A stretch of DNA of 64,000 nt from Fragum whitleyi. Its lineage: Eukaryota > Mollusca > Bivalvia > Cardiida > Cardiidae. The position numbers and the translations under genes are program-made. The notes under the pieces were generated by a model that saw nothing but the letters and a program-made list of their open reading frames with translations, made no database searches and was not told where the DNA came from. Shown piece by piece: positions 11,321-21,784 of this stretch. The first letter of the stretch is position 1. The number at the start of each line of letters is the position of its first letter. The DNA is taken from assembly GCA_948146395.1 (NCBI GenBank), contig OX411547.1, positions 57,739,066 through 57,803,065 on the forward strand, read 5' to 3'.

Positions 11321-11889
11321 TACACTGTGCAAAAAGTTCAACTCCTTTTCCCTTTAATTGTAAAGTTAATTATTCAACCATTTCCTTCTTCTTTTTCAAG
11401 GGTAGTTTATTTTACCATATCAAAATTCAAAATGATAGTTCCATTTGCACGATTTTATTGCTAAACCAACACAATACTGTCTTTATTTAGGATAAAACTT
11501 GGATTAAACTTTTTTTAACAATGTATTCCATGGGTGACGACAAAAACTTAAAATTATTACTTTTCTTCATAAAACGCCTTTCATTGTTAAGCTTTATTTC
11601 AATAAGATGAGTAATAGCTCAAATGTCCACGACAAAGCTTAGGCTTAACCAAACAGTTTACAAAGAAGGTTTGATAAAGCTTACCTTTCAAAATATCTCT
11701 TTTAAATAGTATCACTTAATATTATAAGGAACTATATTACTTTTTTTTTCAAGAAAATACGATAGTGCTTTCTATAGAATAGAATCAAAGCGAATGATGA
11801 GTTCAGAAACTTCGAATGTGTTTTATACTGACTTGCCGAATTTACGATCTTAATCTATACTTTAATAAACTTTTATCAGATTTAATCTC

Positions 11890-12500
11890 ATTGTTAGATT
11901 AACCCGGAAACACGAGTTCTACAGATCTGATAAAGTTACCAAAACAACCAAACACGAGGCGAAGAAAAGTTAATTGTAATTAAGTATCTATAATTACGCA
12001 TAATTTCATTTATATCCATTGTTTATAATAGCGTGTTATCGCCGGAAACACGTGTACGACATATCTGATAAAGTCTATTTCACAAATGGGCATGGGTTCT
12101 ACATGTAACATTGTTAATTGTAATTTGGTATGCAGAATTATGCACCATTATAAAAGGCGTATGTTTAGATTTTGGCATAAAATGGCGTATCTGACAAACT
12201 CTGTCTCACAAATGGGCATAGATTTTACATTCAACAAGGATACTTTATTTTGATTATCCATAGTTACAAATGCATGTTATTACAAAATGTGCTTATTTAA
12301 ATTAGATGTAAACTGTCAATACCCCAAACATTTGTCCCACAGAAGTCACGAAGTTAATGTACACACGATATCTTGTAATTTGATATCCATAATTACAAAT
12401 ACATGCATGAAATGTGATTGTTTAAATTTTGTTTGAATGTGATTTACTATGGCTAAAAAACACGTGGACGACAAATCTGATCTAGTTATCGAGACACATG
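11890..12500. repeat. Diverged ~140-bp tandem repeats, unit 1
   Basis: Recurrent blocks of GGAAACACG(A/T)G..ACGACA.ATCTGATAAAGT..CACAAATGGGCAT near 11905, 12040, 12180 and 12450, with (A)TTGTAATT(T/A)GTAT between them. The equivalent stretch is 22815-23110 in unit 2. No coding signal. Several blocks carry a CACGTG E-box. Confidence 0.55.
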
Positions 12501-12699
12501 AATGAACACATGTTGAAAGAATGAAAAGCCAAAGTTAGAGAAATCCATCCAAGTCGTATGTGCAAAAATTTGGAACCGCCACGTTCTTTACTTGCTCTGG
12601 TAGAAAAAAAATGCCCGAAGGCCAGCATTCATAAACGTACAAAGCGTTGATGTTAATCTGTATTAAATATGACATTATCGATATACAAATATTTTTGTT

Positions 12700-13125
12700 C
12701 TTTGCTAAATTGACATGTACCTTTAGGAACGACGTGAAATTGACACGGCGAATGATTTTGTAATGAAATTGAATGAGTGTGTGGAGCGAGTTTAGAGTGA
12801 AAGTCAAGTAAGGCAATCCAATATTGCTAATTTTGTTCAAGATAAACAAAATAAGCGATATAATCTTTCTTGGCAAATAAACATAATTTACTGTTTGCGT
12901 GTCTTCGTGGACCAATCAGACACTTTAAAATTCACACCATTCAATAAAATCGTAGAATATTTTGATCGATTTTAATAAAACGTTGATCGATATGAACGAT
13001 TTCGAAATGCTTTCTACTGAATTCAGAGCGTTTTGGATCCATGTGGGTGTTTTGAATTAATGAATGTATGAAGATAGCGATTAGTGAATGCTATTGAATG
13101 GTTTTGATCGCGGTGAGTGTCAATT
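12700..13125 (-). repeat. Long inverted repeat, right arm
   Basis: The partner of 10905-11320 in opposite orientation. It includes CGTGAAATTGACACGGCGAA, GGAGCGAGTTTAGAGTGAA and GCTAATTTTGTTCAAGAT. Unit 2 has lost most of it between about 24145 and 24185. With the left arm it brackets about 1.4 kb of diverged repeats. Confidence 0.6.
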
Positions 13126-13916
13126 CTTTACTTCCAACAAATTCAATGGTTAAAAAATCCCTACGTCTGTGCCAATTTCAGAATATCTCGTAAAGGCTTT
13201 AGCTTTCTCAATAACTCATTCGGCTTTCTTTACAAACTTTACTAGAACTTGTCATGTTTTAAACCAGGGATACTCATGCAATGACAGGAGGTACAGACAA
13301 AGACCGGACACAGATGTGCAATCTGATCTTAGTCTATACCAAATGAAGTCTATATTTCAACCAGAAGAGTTTTTCAAAAATTGACTTTCATCATATTAAT
13401 TACTTCGTCACAATAGGTGCATTCAGTTCGTTCAACATTTTCATTTTAAAAGTTTACCAATATTTTCATTCGGTACTCGTAAATAATGAGTTAATGCAAT
13501 ATATTTTCTTGTTTCAAAAACATCCACGGATATCTCGGGATGTCCCCGTTTTCCTCGCAGTATCGATAGGAGCAGAGAATACAGTTATCAAATGGAACTT
13601 CTAAGTAGGGCTACTTTTAGTACTTTTACATTTCATTGACTTTATTTTGGCAATAAGTTCAAGGTTTCCTATCATGGATGATAAGTTAAAATTACTGACA
13701 AAATTTCAAAATATTAAACTTTTATTCTTAATTCATTAAACAATGGCGAAGGGAACCGGCAATGAAGAAGTGGGACAGCTCATATATATATAAGGAACCA
13801 CATTTCAATAAGTTTCAAGTTTCTTTTAGAAAAATTAAGCCGGCTATGTCGATATATATAATCATTCATTTAATTACCATTATTAAATCATATTCTGTGG
13901 AATTATATGCAGAAAT

Positions 13917-14228
13917 TTATTACATCGTGAGCCGCGTCATTAGCGCAGTTGGTAGCGCGCCGGACTTCTAATCCAGGGGTCTAAATTCGCACGGGTTCGA
14001 TCCCCGGCCGCGGCACTTATCCTTTCCGACATTTGTCTTCCACCAATGGGTAGATAATCGTAAACCTATGTGGAATAGCAACTGGAGGCTAGGGAAGGGA
14101 TGTGGTGGTAGTACTGGTGTGAGAAATACCAGGAATCCATCGTTAGGTGCTCCAGTCGTCGCGATATAACTGAGAGATTGTTGAAAGCGACGTAAAGCCC
14201 CATATCAAATCAAATTATTACATCGCGA
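13917..14228 (+). mobile_element. tRNA-derived SINE (family A) with TSD, unit 2 only
   Basis: The element is 13931-14214. The head starts GCCGCGTCATTAGCGCAGT (A box) and has the B box GGGTTCGATCCCC. Its anticodon-loop position reads CTTCTAA, as in tRNA-Arg(UCU). The body and the GCGACGTAAAGCCCC tail are as in the other copies. TSD: TTATTACATCGTGA (13917-13930) and TTATTACATCGCGA (14215-14228). Unit 1 near 2603 is empty. Confidence 0.9.
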
Positions 14229-14910
14229 AAAAAGAAATTCTGCTTGTTACAATTAATTTCTACTTTTCACACCCATACTTGTAAATGTCTCTAGGAATTT
14301 AAAAACTGGTCTCTTCAAATCTAATCGTTATAATGTAATCTCATGATGGTAAAGAGAAACATTTTAACAAGAGACGGACAGATTTCTTTCAACGACTTAG
14401 TGCGCAGATAAACAGAGTAGCTACCCAATAGAAACATTCGTTGATATATGAAACATTATCAACATCAAACTAGAGTGCACGCATCTTCATAGACATACAT
14501 AAAAAGCAAAAAAAACAAAAAAACAAAAACAAATAATAAATAATTTAAATAATGGACAGATGCTACTCAAAATTTGTAAAGGACCACTTAGATTAACTTA
14601 ATTTCTATCCTGCAATGAAAGGTACGAAAATTCTTCTGATAAGTGAAATATGTTAAGTTGACAAAATGTTGTGACAGAAAGCGAGATTGTTAGCAAACTA
14701 TGTGTGTATTTCCGTTTATTTATCGTCGCTACCGTAGCCCATCCCCATATGAGCGACGCCCCCAGAAGACGGTTAGTTGTTACAGGGGATAGTGCAAGAA
14801 TACATGACGAAACTACTGCTGAGATCCGCCATGATTCTTTAATGTGCTCGGTGCAAAGCACTGTCTCACGGGACCTCGGTTTAACGTCTCATCCGAAAGA
14901 CAATTAGTTT

Positions 14911-16025
14911 GTTAGTGTCTTGAAGTGAATAGTAAGAAAACGAAAATCATGGTATTTAGGAAAAAAGCTCCGTTGAGGGGCTGTGAAAAATGGACTTATA
15001 ACGGACAAATTTTAGAAATAGTAGATTGTTTTAATTATTTAGGCACAGTTTTTAAATATAACGGGAATTTTGGGTCTAATATTGAATGTATTGTTGGGAA
15101 GGCAATTAAGTCAATGTCTGTTTTGTTATTAAATTGTAAGAAATTACCTTTAAGTCCAAAAACCCTATGTCAGCTTTTTGATGCCTTCGTAGGGTCTATT
15201 GCTAGCTATTCATCGGAAGTATGGGGTTTTACAAAATCTAAAGATTTGGAACGAGTGCATTTTAAGTTCTGCAAACGAATATTAAAATTGCCAATTAATT
15301 CAAGTTCAGTCGGTGTTTACGGCGAATTGGGTAGATATCCCCTGTATGTTTCACGTTACTACAGAATTATTGAGTACTGGTGTAAACTATTAGCTACTGA
15401 TAATATCATTATAAAAAAGTTGTATAATTTTTCACTATCAGATTGTAATTGTGGGAAAATAAACTGGGTTTCTCAGGTTAAGACATTATTAAGCAATTAC
15501 GGTTTCGCTGAATATTTTTACAATATAAGCAACGATTACTTAAAAACTTTCCCCATTGTATTTAAACAGCGGGTTATTGACTGTTTTCTACAAGAGTGGC
15601 ACGCGTCCTTAAATAGAAGTTCAATCCTAGAAGAATATAGATCATTCAAGGTGGAATTCGATTATGAAAATTATTTGAATTTAGTTCCACATCATTTGAG
15701 ATTTTATTTGACAAAAATAAGATTATCGTCACATCCTCTTAAGATTCAAACAGGCAGATATGGGCCAAATAGATTACCACGCAATGAACGATTATGTGTG
15801 TTATGCAATAAGCAAGAAGTAGAGGACATTTATCATTTCTTTTTCATATGTCCAATATACCATTTGAATAGACAAAAATATATAGATAAGTATTATTCTA
15901 TTAGACCATCGATGCATAAGCTTTGCGAACTATTTCAAAACCAAAATACGCGTAAGTTACGTAATTTAGCTTTGTACATAAAAGATAGTCTTAACACAAG
16001 AACTAATCATATTAATATTGCGTAA
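14911..16025 (+). pseudogene. 5'-truncated LINE: RT C-terminal region
   Basis: An open frame of 366 codons begins mid-domain. LKVNSKKTKIMVF is the 'NxxKTKxMvF' motif of non-LTR reverse transcriptases, and FNYLGTVFKYNG is the following 'YLG' motif. Then come thumb/connector-like sequence (LCQLFDAFVGSIASYSSEVW, RVHFKFCKRIL) and a C-terminal Cys/His group (CVLCN..DIYHFFFICP). No palm active site (YxDD) or endonuclease is present, so the copy is dead. The first in-frame codon is a GTG inside the domain, not a true start. The lack of stops over 1.1 kb says the insertion is fairly recent. Confidence 0.82.
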
Positions 16026-17102
16026 AAGCCGTTAAACCTTATCCCAACCGGTATAGGTTGTATGGTGTTTTTCAATGATAACAAGTAAGCTTTTATTGTC
16101 AAGTCTTAGTATTAGCATTTGAATTAGCATTGCAAAGGATTTTGAATTAAATATTTGATTGCTCAAAATCTATATGATAGTTATATAGTAAAAAGTTAAA
16201 GCTAGTACGATACTACTTTTATTTAAACAGATACATAAAGAACTTAATTCATTGTGCTGGTTGTTAGGGAACTGTCACCCTGCCTTGTGTTTCATTTCGG
16301 CAAGGCTGGGCGAACGGACCACAAATTAATTACCGATAAGTTTAAGTGCTATATAGAAATTTTACCCAAAAGACAGTCTTGGGCTTTATTTGAACAAGGC
16401 TGACTTGACGGGTAGTTTAGTCGGTTATTTAGCTTTATTATATCTTTAGTTGTTGATGCTGGTTTCAAAATTGATGTGGATGTCGTGTGTGTTTGGCCTA
16501 TTTTTTGTGTTGGCTGATCATAGGCAACATCTACATCCATCCATCATATTAAAATATGTTGACTCGTATAAGCGAAACGAATTACAAAACGTGTGAATTA
16601 ATCTTGTTTAAATGTATATTTTCCTCAACATTGTATTCTTATAGTTTAGCCTAGTTCAACCCCGGAAATTTATTGCTACAGAGGCGGGATAGATGTACAT
16701 CAGTCAGCATTTATGTGCAGCCTGATCTTCATCTACTCCGCTAACTGTGTAATTGAGTCATGTTTGTCTAGAAATTCATTGGCCGAAATAGAATTCTAAA
16801 ATAATTTCAAAGAGCACTCCCAGTGCTTTCTTCCGTTTTGAATTTGTTTGGAATTTGATTCGATACTGCAAAATTGTTTCTACGCATTGCGACGGTTAAA
16901 ATTAAATATTTATGTTGGCTTATAAATAAAAAGAATCTCTTAGTTAGGCAATATCAAATTGAACAACACATGTATGTTTATACTGTTTTTATCCGAAAAA
17001 TAATCTACTCTCCTTTCCAATTTCAATTTCATCATTGATATGCAAAAACTACTTAATCTAATGATTAGATGATCGTACCACGTGTATGGGTCCGCAGGTT
17101 TG

Positions 17103-17170
17103 GGTGGGTGATCGAAGGTCGAGTCGGTCTATACACTGTAGGCGGAGTCGACATTTGATCGCTCACTCCG
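17103..17170. repeat. Hairpin with GTGGGTGATCGAAGGTCGAGTC arms
   Basis: GGTGGGTGATCGAAGGTCGA pairs with TCGACATTTGATCGCTCACTCC with a few mismatches. It resembles the TGATCACTCAC inverted repeats near 4572. Confidence 0.55.
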
Positions 17171-17241
17171 AATTGTGGAGATATACGTGGCTACTATAGC
17201 GGTATTTGTAATCATGGCGCGAGTATACATACGTGTGAGAG

Positions 17242-17284
17242 TTTTTGTGTGTGTGTGTGTTTGTGATTGTGTGTGTGTGAGCCT
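17242..17284. repeat. (TG)n microsatellite
   Basis: Imperfect TG dinucleotide run. Confidence 0.9.
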
Positions 17285-17365
17285 TTTTTCGCGTGTTATT
17301 AGTATATATTGTTGTAGACGATGTATGTTATGTACAAGTCTGAATAAAGAGTTCTAAAAGAGTGT

Positions 17366-17448
17366 TCCAGCCTGGGAATCGAACCCGCGCGGTCGAACTC
17401 CAATGGTTTTTGAAGTCCGGTGCTCTACCAACTGAGAAATCGGGCTGA
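17366..17448 (-). repeat. tRNA-like SINE head (family C)
   Basis: Minus strand: a CAGCCCGA start, A box TTTCTCAGTTGGTAGAGC, loop GGACTTCAAAAACC, B box GGTTCGATTCC, and a 3' GGCTGG that pairs with CAGCC. The stems are interrupted and the variable region is long, so it is not a working tRNA. Confidence 0.6.
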
Positions 17449-17759
17449 CGTTAGCAAACTATTGAAGCTGAACAGGCGTTTAAACTTAGCAGGCTATAAT
17501 TGCGGTTATCTCGGAAAGAAATGTGTAGAAAACTTAAAAAAAACGAAGATTTTAATTTAATTTTGCTGTAAAAGTACATTAATATGCATTTGTATAGTCT
17601 AAATATGTAGGTATAGGTTCAATTATATTTCCCAAAAGCGTTGTCTCCCACTCTTAGATAGCACGTATTATTGCAAGTTTAAAGCCTTGTTCCGCTTCTA
17701 TGGCTTGTCATTCCACTGTTGTTTTAGCACAAAATTATAGTCAAATTAATGTATTTTCA

Positions 17760-17840
17760 GAAAAAAACAAAAAACAAAACAAAAAAAAAAAAAAAAAAAA
17801 CAACAAACAAACAAACAAACAAAACAAAACAAAAAAAATC
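17760..17840. repeat. A-rich (CAAA)n tract
   Basis: A simple run in unit 2 at the point where unit 1 carries the Helentron-like element. Confidence 0.85.
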
Positions 17841-18051
17841 TAGTATTTCATTTCGGGGTAAAAACTACCCACAATTTAAGAGGTCCTTAACAAAATTTGA
17901 GTAGTTTATACTATTACGTGGAGAATATGACATAACGAACTTATGCTAATACATATTTCTTATTACCCCGGTAATGTATCGCTTACGGTAGAGGACACGT
18001 ACGTAATTGTACCACAACGTTTCTGAAGAAATGAACTTTAACAGTGTTAAG

Positions 18052-18086
18052 CGAGGTTTCCTAATGATTTTCATTAGGAAACCTCG
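18052..18086. repeat. Perfect 16-bp-arm hairpin, unit 2
   Basis: Identical to 4121-4155. Confidence 0.85.
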
Positions 18087-18632
18087 GTAAACATTGTGAA
18101 AAATCATGAGTTCCGAAATGTTGCGGGAATCTATTACGGGCCCAGTACATTTAATCCACTGCTATCCATCTCTGGCCATTAACCCTTTTTATGCTTTTAA
18201 ATTAATATATAAAAGTTTTCGCAGACACTTTAGAATAAGATCAGCCTACGCAGTTATACCTGCCGATCCTAGCCTACTCTGTCTGTTTTCTAGCTAATTA
18301 TTATGGGAAACCGATCTAGAGCGGTTGAAATGCCAATAAAATTAGCAATTTAATTTATATACAGCAGAATAAGGGTAAACACACTCTGTGACGATTGTAC
18401 GAACTGCCGACCTTTATGTCATGATTCTTTAGTCTAAATTCCACTCAGCTACCGAGAGTCGAGACAGACAAAATTATTGACGTATACCTTGGTTTATTTG
18501 AGCGCTGTGAAAAAAATGCTTAAATGACTATTATCGACATACTTCATCAATTTACAAAATATATATTGCATTCAATAGCGTTTGTTTTTTCATTCAAATG
18601 GAAGCACGTGCAGCAAATCCGAGTAGGAATAA

Positions 18633-18770
18633 TCTGCCCTGAGGTCAGGATCACCAAACGGTGCAAACAGTTTTCCAAGTGTACCTCGCTTTGCACGTGC
18701 GCTTGCGTGCAAAGCGGGATATACCTGGAAAAATGTTAACACCGTTTTCTTATCCTGAACACAGGGCAGA
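18633..18770. mobile_element. Foldback element, TCTGCCCTG variant, unit 2 only
   Basis: Ends are TCTGCCCTGAGGTCAGGAT and ATCCTGAACACAGGGCAGA. The core is GCTTTGCACGTGCGCTTGCGTGCAAAGC. The mid-arms (CCAAACGGTG / CACCGTTTT, TTTTCCA..GT / TGGAAAA) differ from the 5289 element yet pair with each other. Confidence 0.8.
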
Positions 18771-19245
18771 TTTTATTCATCTAAATAGCAGGGGTCAGAT
18801 TCTGGTCAATAAAACCGCGCTATACACGTTTAAGGGAGCGATTTAGCATCAATTTTGTATGGACAAAATTGACCTGTGATCACTTACTTGAACTTGTCTT
18901 TCTATGTATGTTCACTTATATAAATATATATATTTTCTTCAAAAGGCAAACAAGAAATGATTCAAGAAGCTTAATAGTGATTTAAGCGACAGCTTTCATT
19001 AAGAAACCATTACCTGATTACCGAAAATCTTTTTTTTTTTTTTTTGAAATATAAAATCGTTTTGAGAAATTTTACTCAGCTGTATTGGCACAAAAAGCCA
19101 AGTTAATGTTACCACCTCATCGGTGTTGGCGTAGGCGTTAATGTTGACGGCATGGCATAATTACATCTTGTTCGCATCTTTTTACTTCTATCATTAATTT
19201 TATTGCATAGATCATTTTACTTGCTCGCACCACCTGCACCTGCAC

Positions 19246-19382
19246 CTGCCCTGTGTTCAGAATGTAAAGGCGTTTCTCGAGCGCTTTGACACGATACCCC
19301 GCTTTGCAAGTGCACATACGTGCAAAGCGAGGTATCATTTCGAAAGCGCTTCGCTAACGTTTTCATCCTGAACGCAGGGCTG
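19246..19382. mobile_element. Foldback element, CAGCCCTG family, unit 2
   Basis: Duplicate of 5289-5425 with the same core GCTTTGCAAGTG..CGTGCAAAGC. Confidence 0.8.
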
Positions 19383-20653
19383 TATTCCGCTGGCGGTTTT
19401 CGTTTGCTTTTTCTTGTTGTTTTGTGCTCTGAGAAATTTATGGTTGAATTAAGTTGATGAGACTTATAGAGTAGTATTCAACATATGATTCTTGTTAGTC
19501 CGATTATAGCATTCAGTGAAAATAATGAAATACAAATGTAATCATGAACTTGTGTATAATATGATTATCATTATTGGTTTAAACCTGTAAAACTTCAATC
19601 CTTTGGGATACAGGTTATTACAAATTCGATGAAACCCTCTTCGTATAATTCCTCCTATAAATGGACCAGTTCTCGCGCCGAATGCTCGTGCCAAAATAAT
19701 AACAACAACAACAACAACAACAAAGAAAAAAAAGCGATTGCCGCTTTCGGGGATCGCACTCGGGACATCTTGATCAAGAAGTCGACTTAAGTTAACGCAC
19801 AACATTTTGGGTTAGTTTAAGATTGCAAACGAGTGTAAACTAACAATGGAGGCTCATCGAAAAATCCATTGAAAGTTTGGGACATTAAAAAGTTAGTTAA
19901 GTATTGCCGAAATTTTGCAGACTCTGATCGTCCAACGTATTTTAAGCTCACTTGTTGGCTTGTTGTATGCTGTGAACTTTGTAATCATTAAATGACATTG
20001 TGCTTCGTCTGCGGTCAAAATAGAGGAAATTGAGTGCGTTGTTATGGTATACCAAGTTTATCATTTTTTGATAAATTTGGTATTCCATGAACACAGGTTT
20101 GATACTCAATTCGTAACATGACCCGGATATTTGCGACAAATTGATAAAAGCCCTTTACTATCAAAATTAATCAGTCGCTGATATTATTTCACTTCAACGA
20201 CGTAGGTCAAATTATAATTTTTCGTTATTATATTTATTGTAAGTAACATGTTACTTTACAGGCTATGTACATCAAAACTTTAAGTCATTCAAGTCTGTTC
20301 GAATATAGAAACATAGAGAATGGGGGGGGGGGTGCTCAATGAAAACGTTTTGTATACATTCGTAGGTCTCAGATGAAATTATTCCAAGTCCTTGATATGA
20401 GTTCATATAATAACAAAATAATATATTGATTTTCTTAAGTTTTAATGTGAAAATCTAGAAACATGAAATAGCACATTTTTACGAGATCTTAACTACTAAA
20501 TATATGTATATAACATAAAATATGATTATCGGGATTTTGAGTTCGATATAACACCATTTGAATTGAAGTCGATTAATTAGATACTGCTCACTAACAGCCA
20601 ATTCGGGTGATTCTTGGTTTCTGGTTATTCATAACAATAAAATGATTTACAAA

Positions 20654-21784
20654 TTATTGTTCCAGTCTAGATACCATAAAACTGCCCATCTCATCGTCTT
20701 CTGATTTCACTGCACTTTTATCAAAGACCTTTTGGATAAAACTGTTTTTGTCCTTTTCGCGATCTAATATTTCACACGCAAAGTCGCTAGAGCAGTCGGT
20801 TATAGATATCCGACTAGTATATTCGCTGTCGGAGTCACTGTCAAATTCGAATAGCGATGCACATTCTCCGACAAAAGCTGTGTCTAAATCTTCAAAGTTA
20901 CATGTAACTAGATTAACGTCAAACAGCTCTCCAACAAAAGCTGTATTTAGATCCCAAGAGTTCACACTCGTAACGTCAATACCTTCATCACTGTCAGATT
21001 CAGCTGAAGATTTTACAAAAGCCATGTCCAAGTGAGATGTTGGATTATCATAATCATCGTTATCCGTACTGTAATCAGCAGTCTGATCTGGATCGATTAT
21101 ATAAGTGTCCTCACACAGACTATCTACGTCACTCTCGTCGTCTGTGTCTAAATCCAACTCCCAGGATTTTTTACACACTTCTAGTAAAATAGAGGACCCG
21201 TAAACTGAGTCACGTGATGGTTCTATTTTGGGATTCTCCATTCCGTCTCCAGCAACACGTGTAGATGATTTTCTATTTGACTTTTTATTATGCATGAATA
21301 CATCACTGATATATCGCGAGAGAAGGGCACTCTTTCCCGCCTTCTTGTCACATGGTTTTCTTTTTTCGCTCAAATTAAAATCAGCTTGTATTCTATCAGT
21401 TCCGTACATTTTATTCTTTTCTGCGATTGCTTGCGTATATAGTGTGTCGACGAGTGATTCGTTGTTGTCTTTCATTTGATGGAATTCCTTTTTGAACTCG
21501 AGTACAGCTGCCTTTTGTTTTATAATTAGCTCAAATTTAGAACTCTCACAACCCCAAGATCTAATTACTTTCAATACACGTGAGTTTCCAGCTAGCATTC
21601 TGTCTATATCTCCACTTTGTTCAAATACAGCCAACGTGTTTGACTTTATCTCTGAGACAGGTTTCTTCGCTAGAACCGCGTGTATGACGTCATCGGAAGT
21701 GGAATATCTGGACACGTACAGCTTGTGTCTCGTGTTACCGAATGTCACGTGAACTTTTGTCTTGCCGAGGTATTGTAGCTTCAT
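20654..21784 (-). CDS. RA-domain protein, RASSF7-10-like, copy 2 (unit 2)
   Basis: This is the paralogue of the gene at 9670-10800 and is also exactly 376 codons. An open frame runs upstream to 21856, but I place the start at MKLQYLGK (21784). The similarity to copy 1 is continuous from there, and an acceptor-like ATCTTCAG directly precedes that ATG in both copies. The RA domain is nearly identical (ILK becomes VLK). The middle differs by balancing in-frame indels: copy 1 has YQLSEKNQMY where copy 2 has YTQAIAEKNKMY, and the basic linker is shorter here. The acidic tail keeps three FV motifs (MAFVKSS, TAFVGEL, TAFVGEC). No stop or frameshift is present, while the flanks have many indels, which suggests both copies are under coding constraint. 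Function is inferred only, as for copy 1. Confidence 0.72.
   Translation of the reverse strand: MKLQYLGKTKVHVTFGNTRHKLYVSRYSTSDDVIHAVLAKKPVSEIKSNTLAVFEQSGDIDRMLAGNSRVLKVIRSWGCESSKFELIIKQKAAVLEFKKEFHQMKDNNESLVDTLYTQAIAEKNKMYGTDRIQADFNLSEKRKPCDKKAGKSALLSRYISDVFMHNKKSNRKSSTRVAGDGMENPKIEPSRDSVYGSSILLEVCKKSWELDLDTDDESDVDSLCEDTYIIDPDQTADYSTDNDDYDNPTSHLDMAFVKSSAESDSDEGIDVTSVNSWDLNTAFVGELFDVNLVTCNFEDLDTAFVGECASLFEFDSDSDSEYTSRISITDCSSDFACEILDREKDKNSFIQKVFDKSAVKSEDDEMGSFMVSRLEQ

Larger units (their letters stand above)
1290..13130 (+). repeat. Segmental duplication unit 1
   Basis: First visible copy of a head-to-tail duplication. Anchors to unit 2: the TTTCAAAAACATCCACGGAT stretch (1335 and 13515), GAAGTGGGACAGCTC (2448 and 13765), a perfect hairpin (4121 and 18052), a foldback element (5289 and 19246), the RA gene (9670 and 20654), and the 12.5 kb and 23.65 kb segments. 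Private to unit 1: Helentron-like elements at 3350 and 7850, a SINE at 4795 and a LINE fragment at 5548-7678. The left limit is uncertain, since similarity fades upstream of about 1290. Confidence 0.85.
14690..17462. mobile_element. Composite insertion flanked by a 12-bp TSD: tRNA-headed element with a nested LINE
   Basis: The whole segment 14702-17450 is missing from unit 1 (compare near 3084). It is bracketed by TTAGCAAACTAT at 14690-14701 and 17451-17462. Read on the minus strand it begins with a tRNA-like head (17448-17366). At its far end is a conserved mollusc-type tail containing GGATGAGACGTTAAACCGAGG. A plus-strand LINE fragment lies between. Simplest reading: a SINE-like element inserted first, then was split by the LINE. 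Confidence 0.7.
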
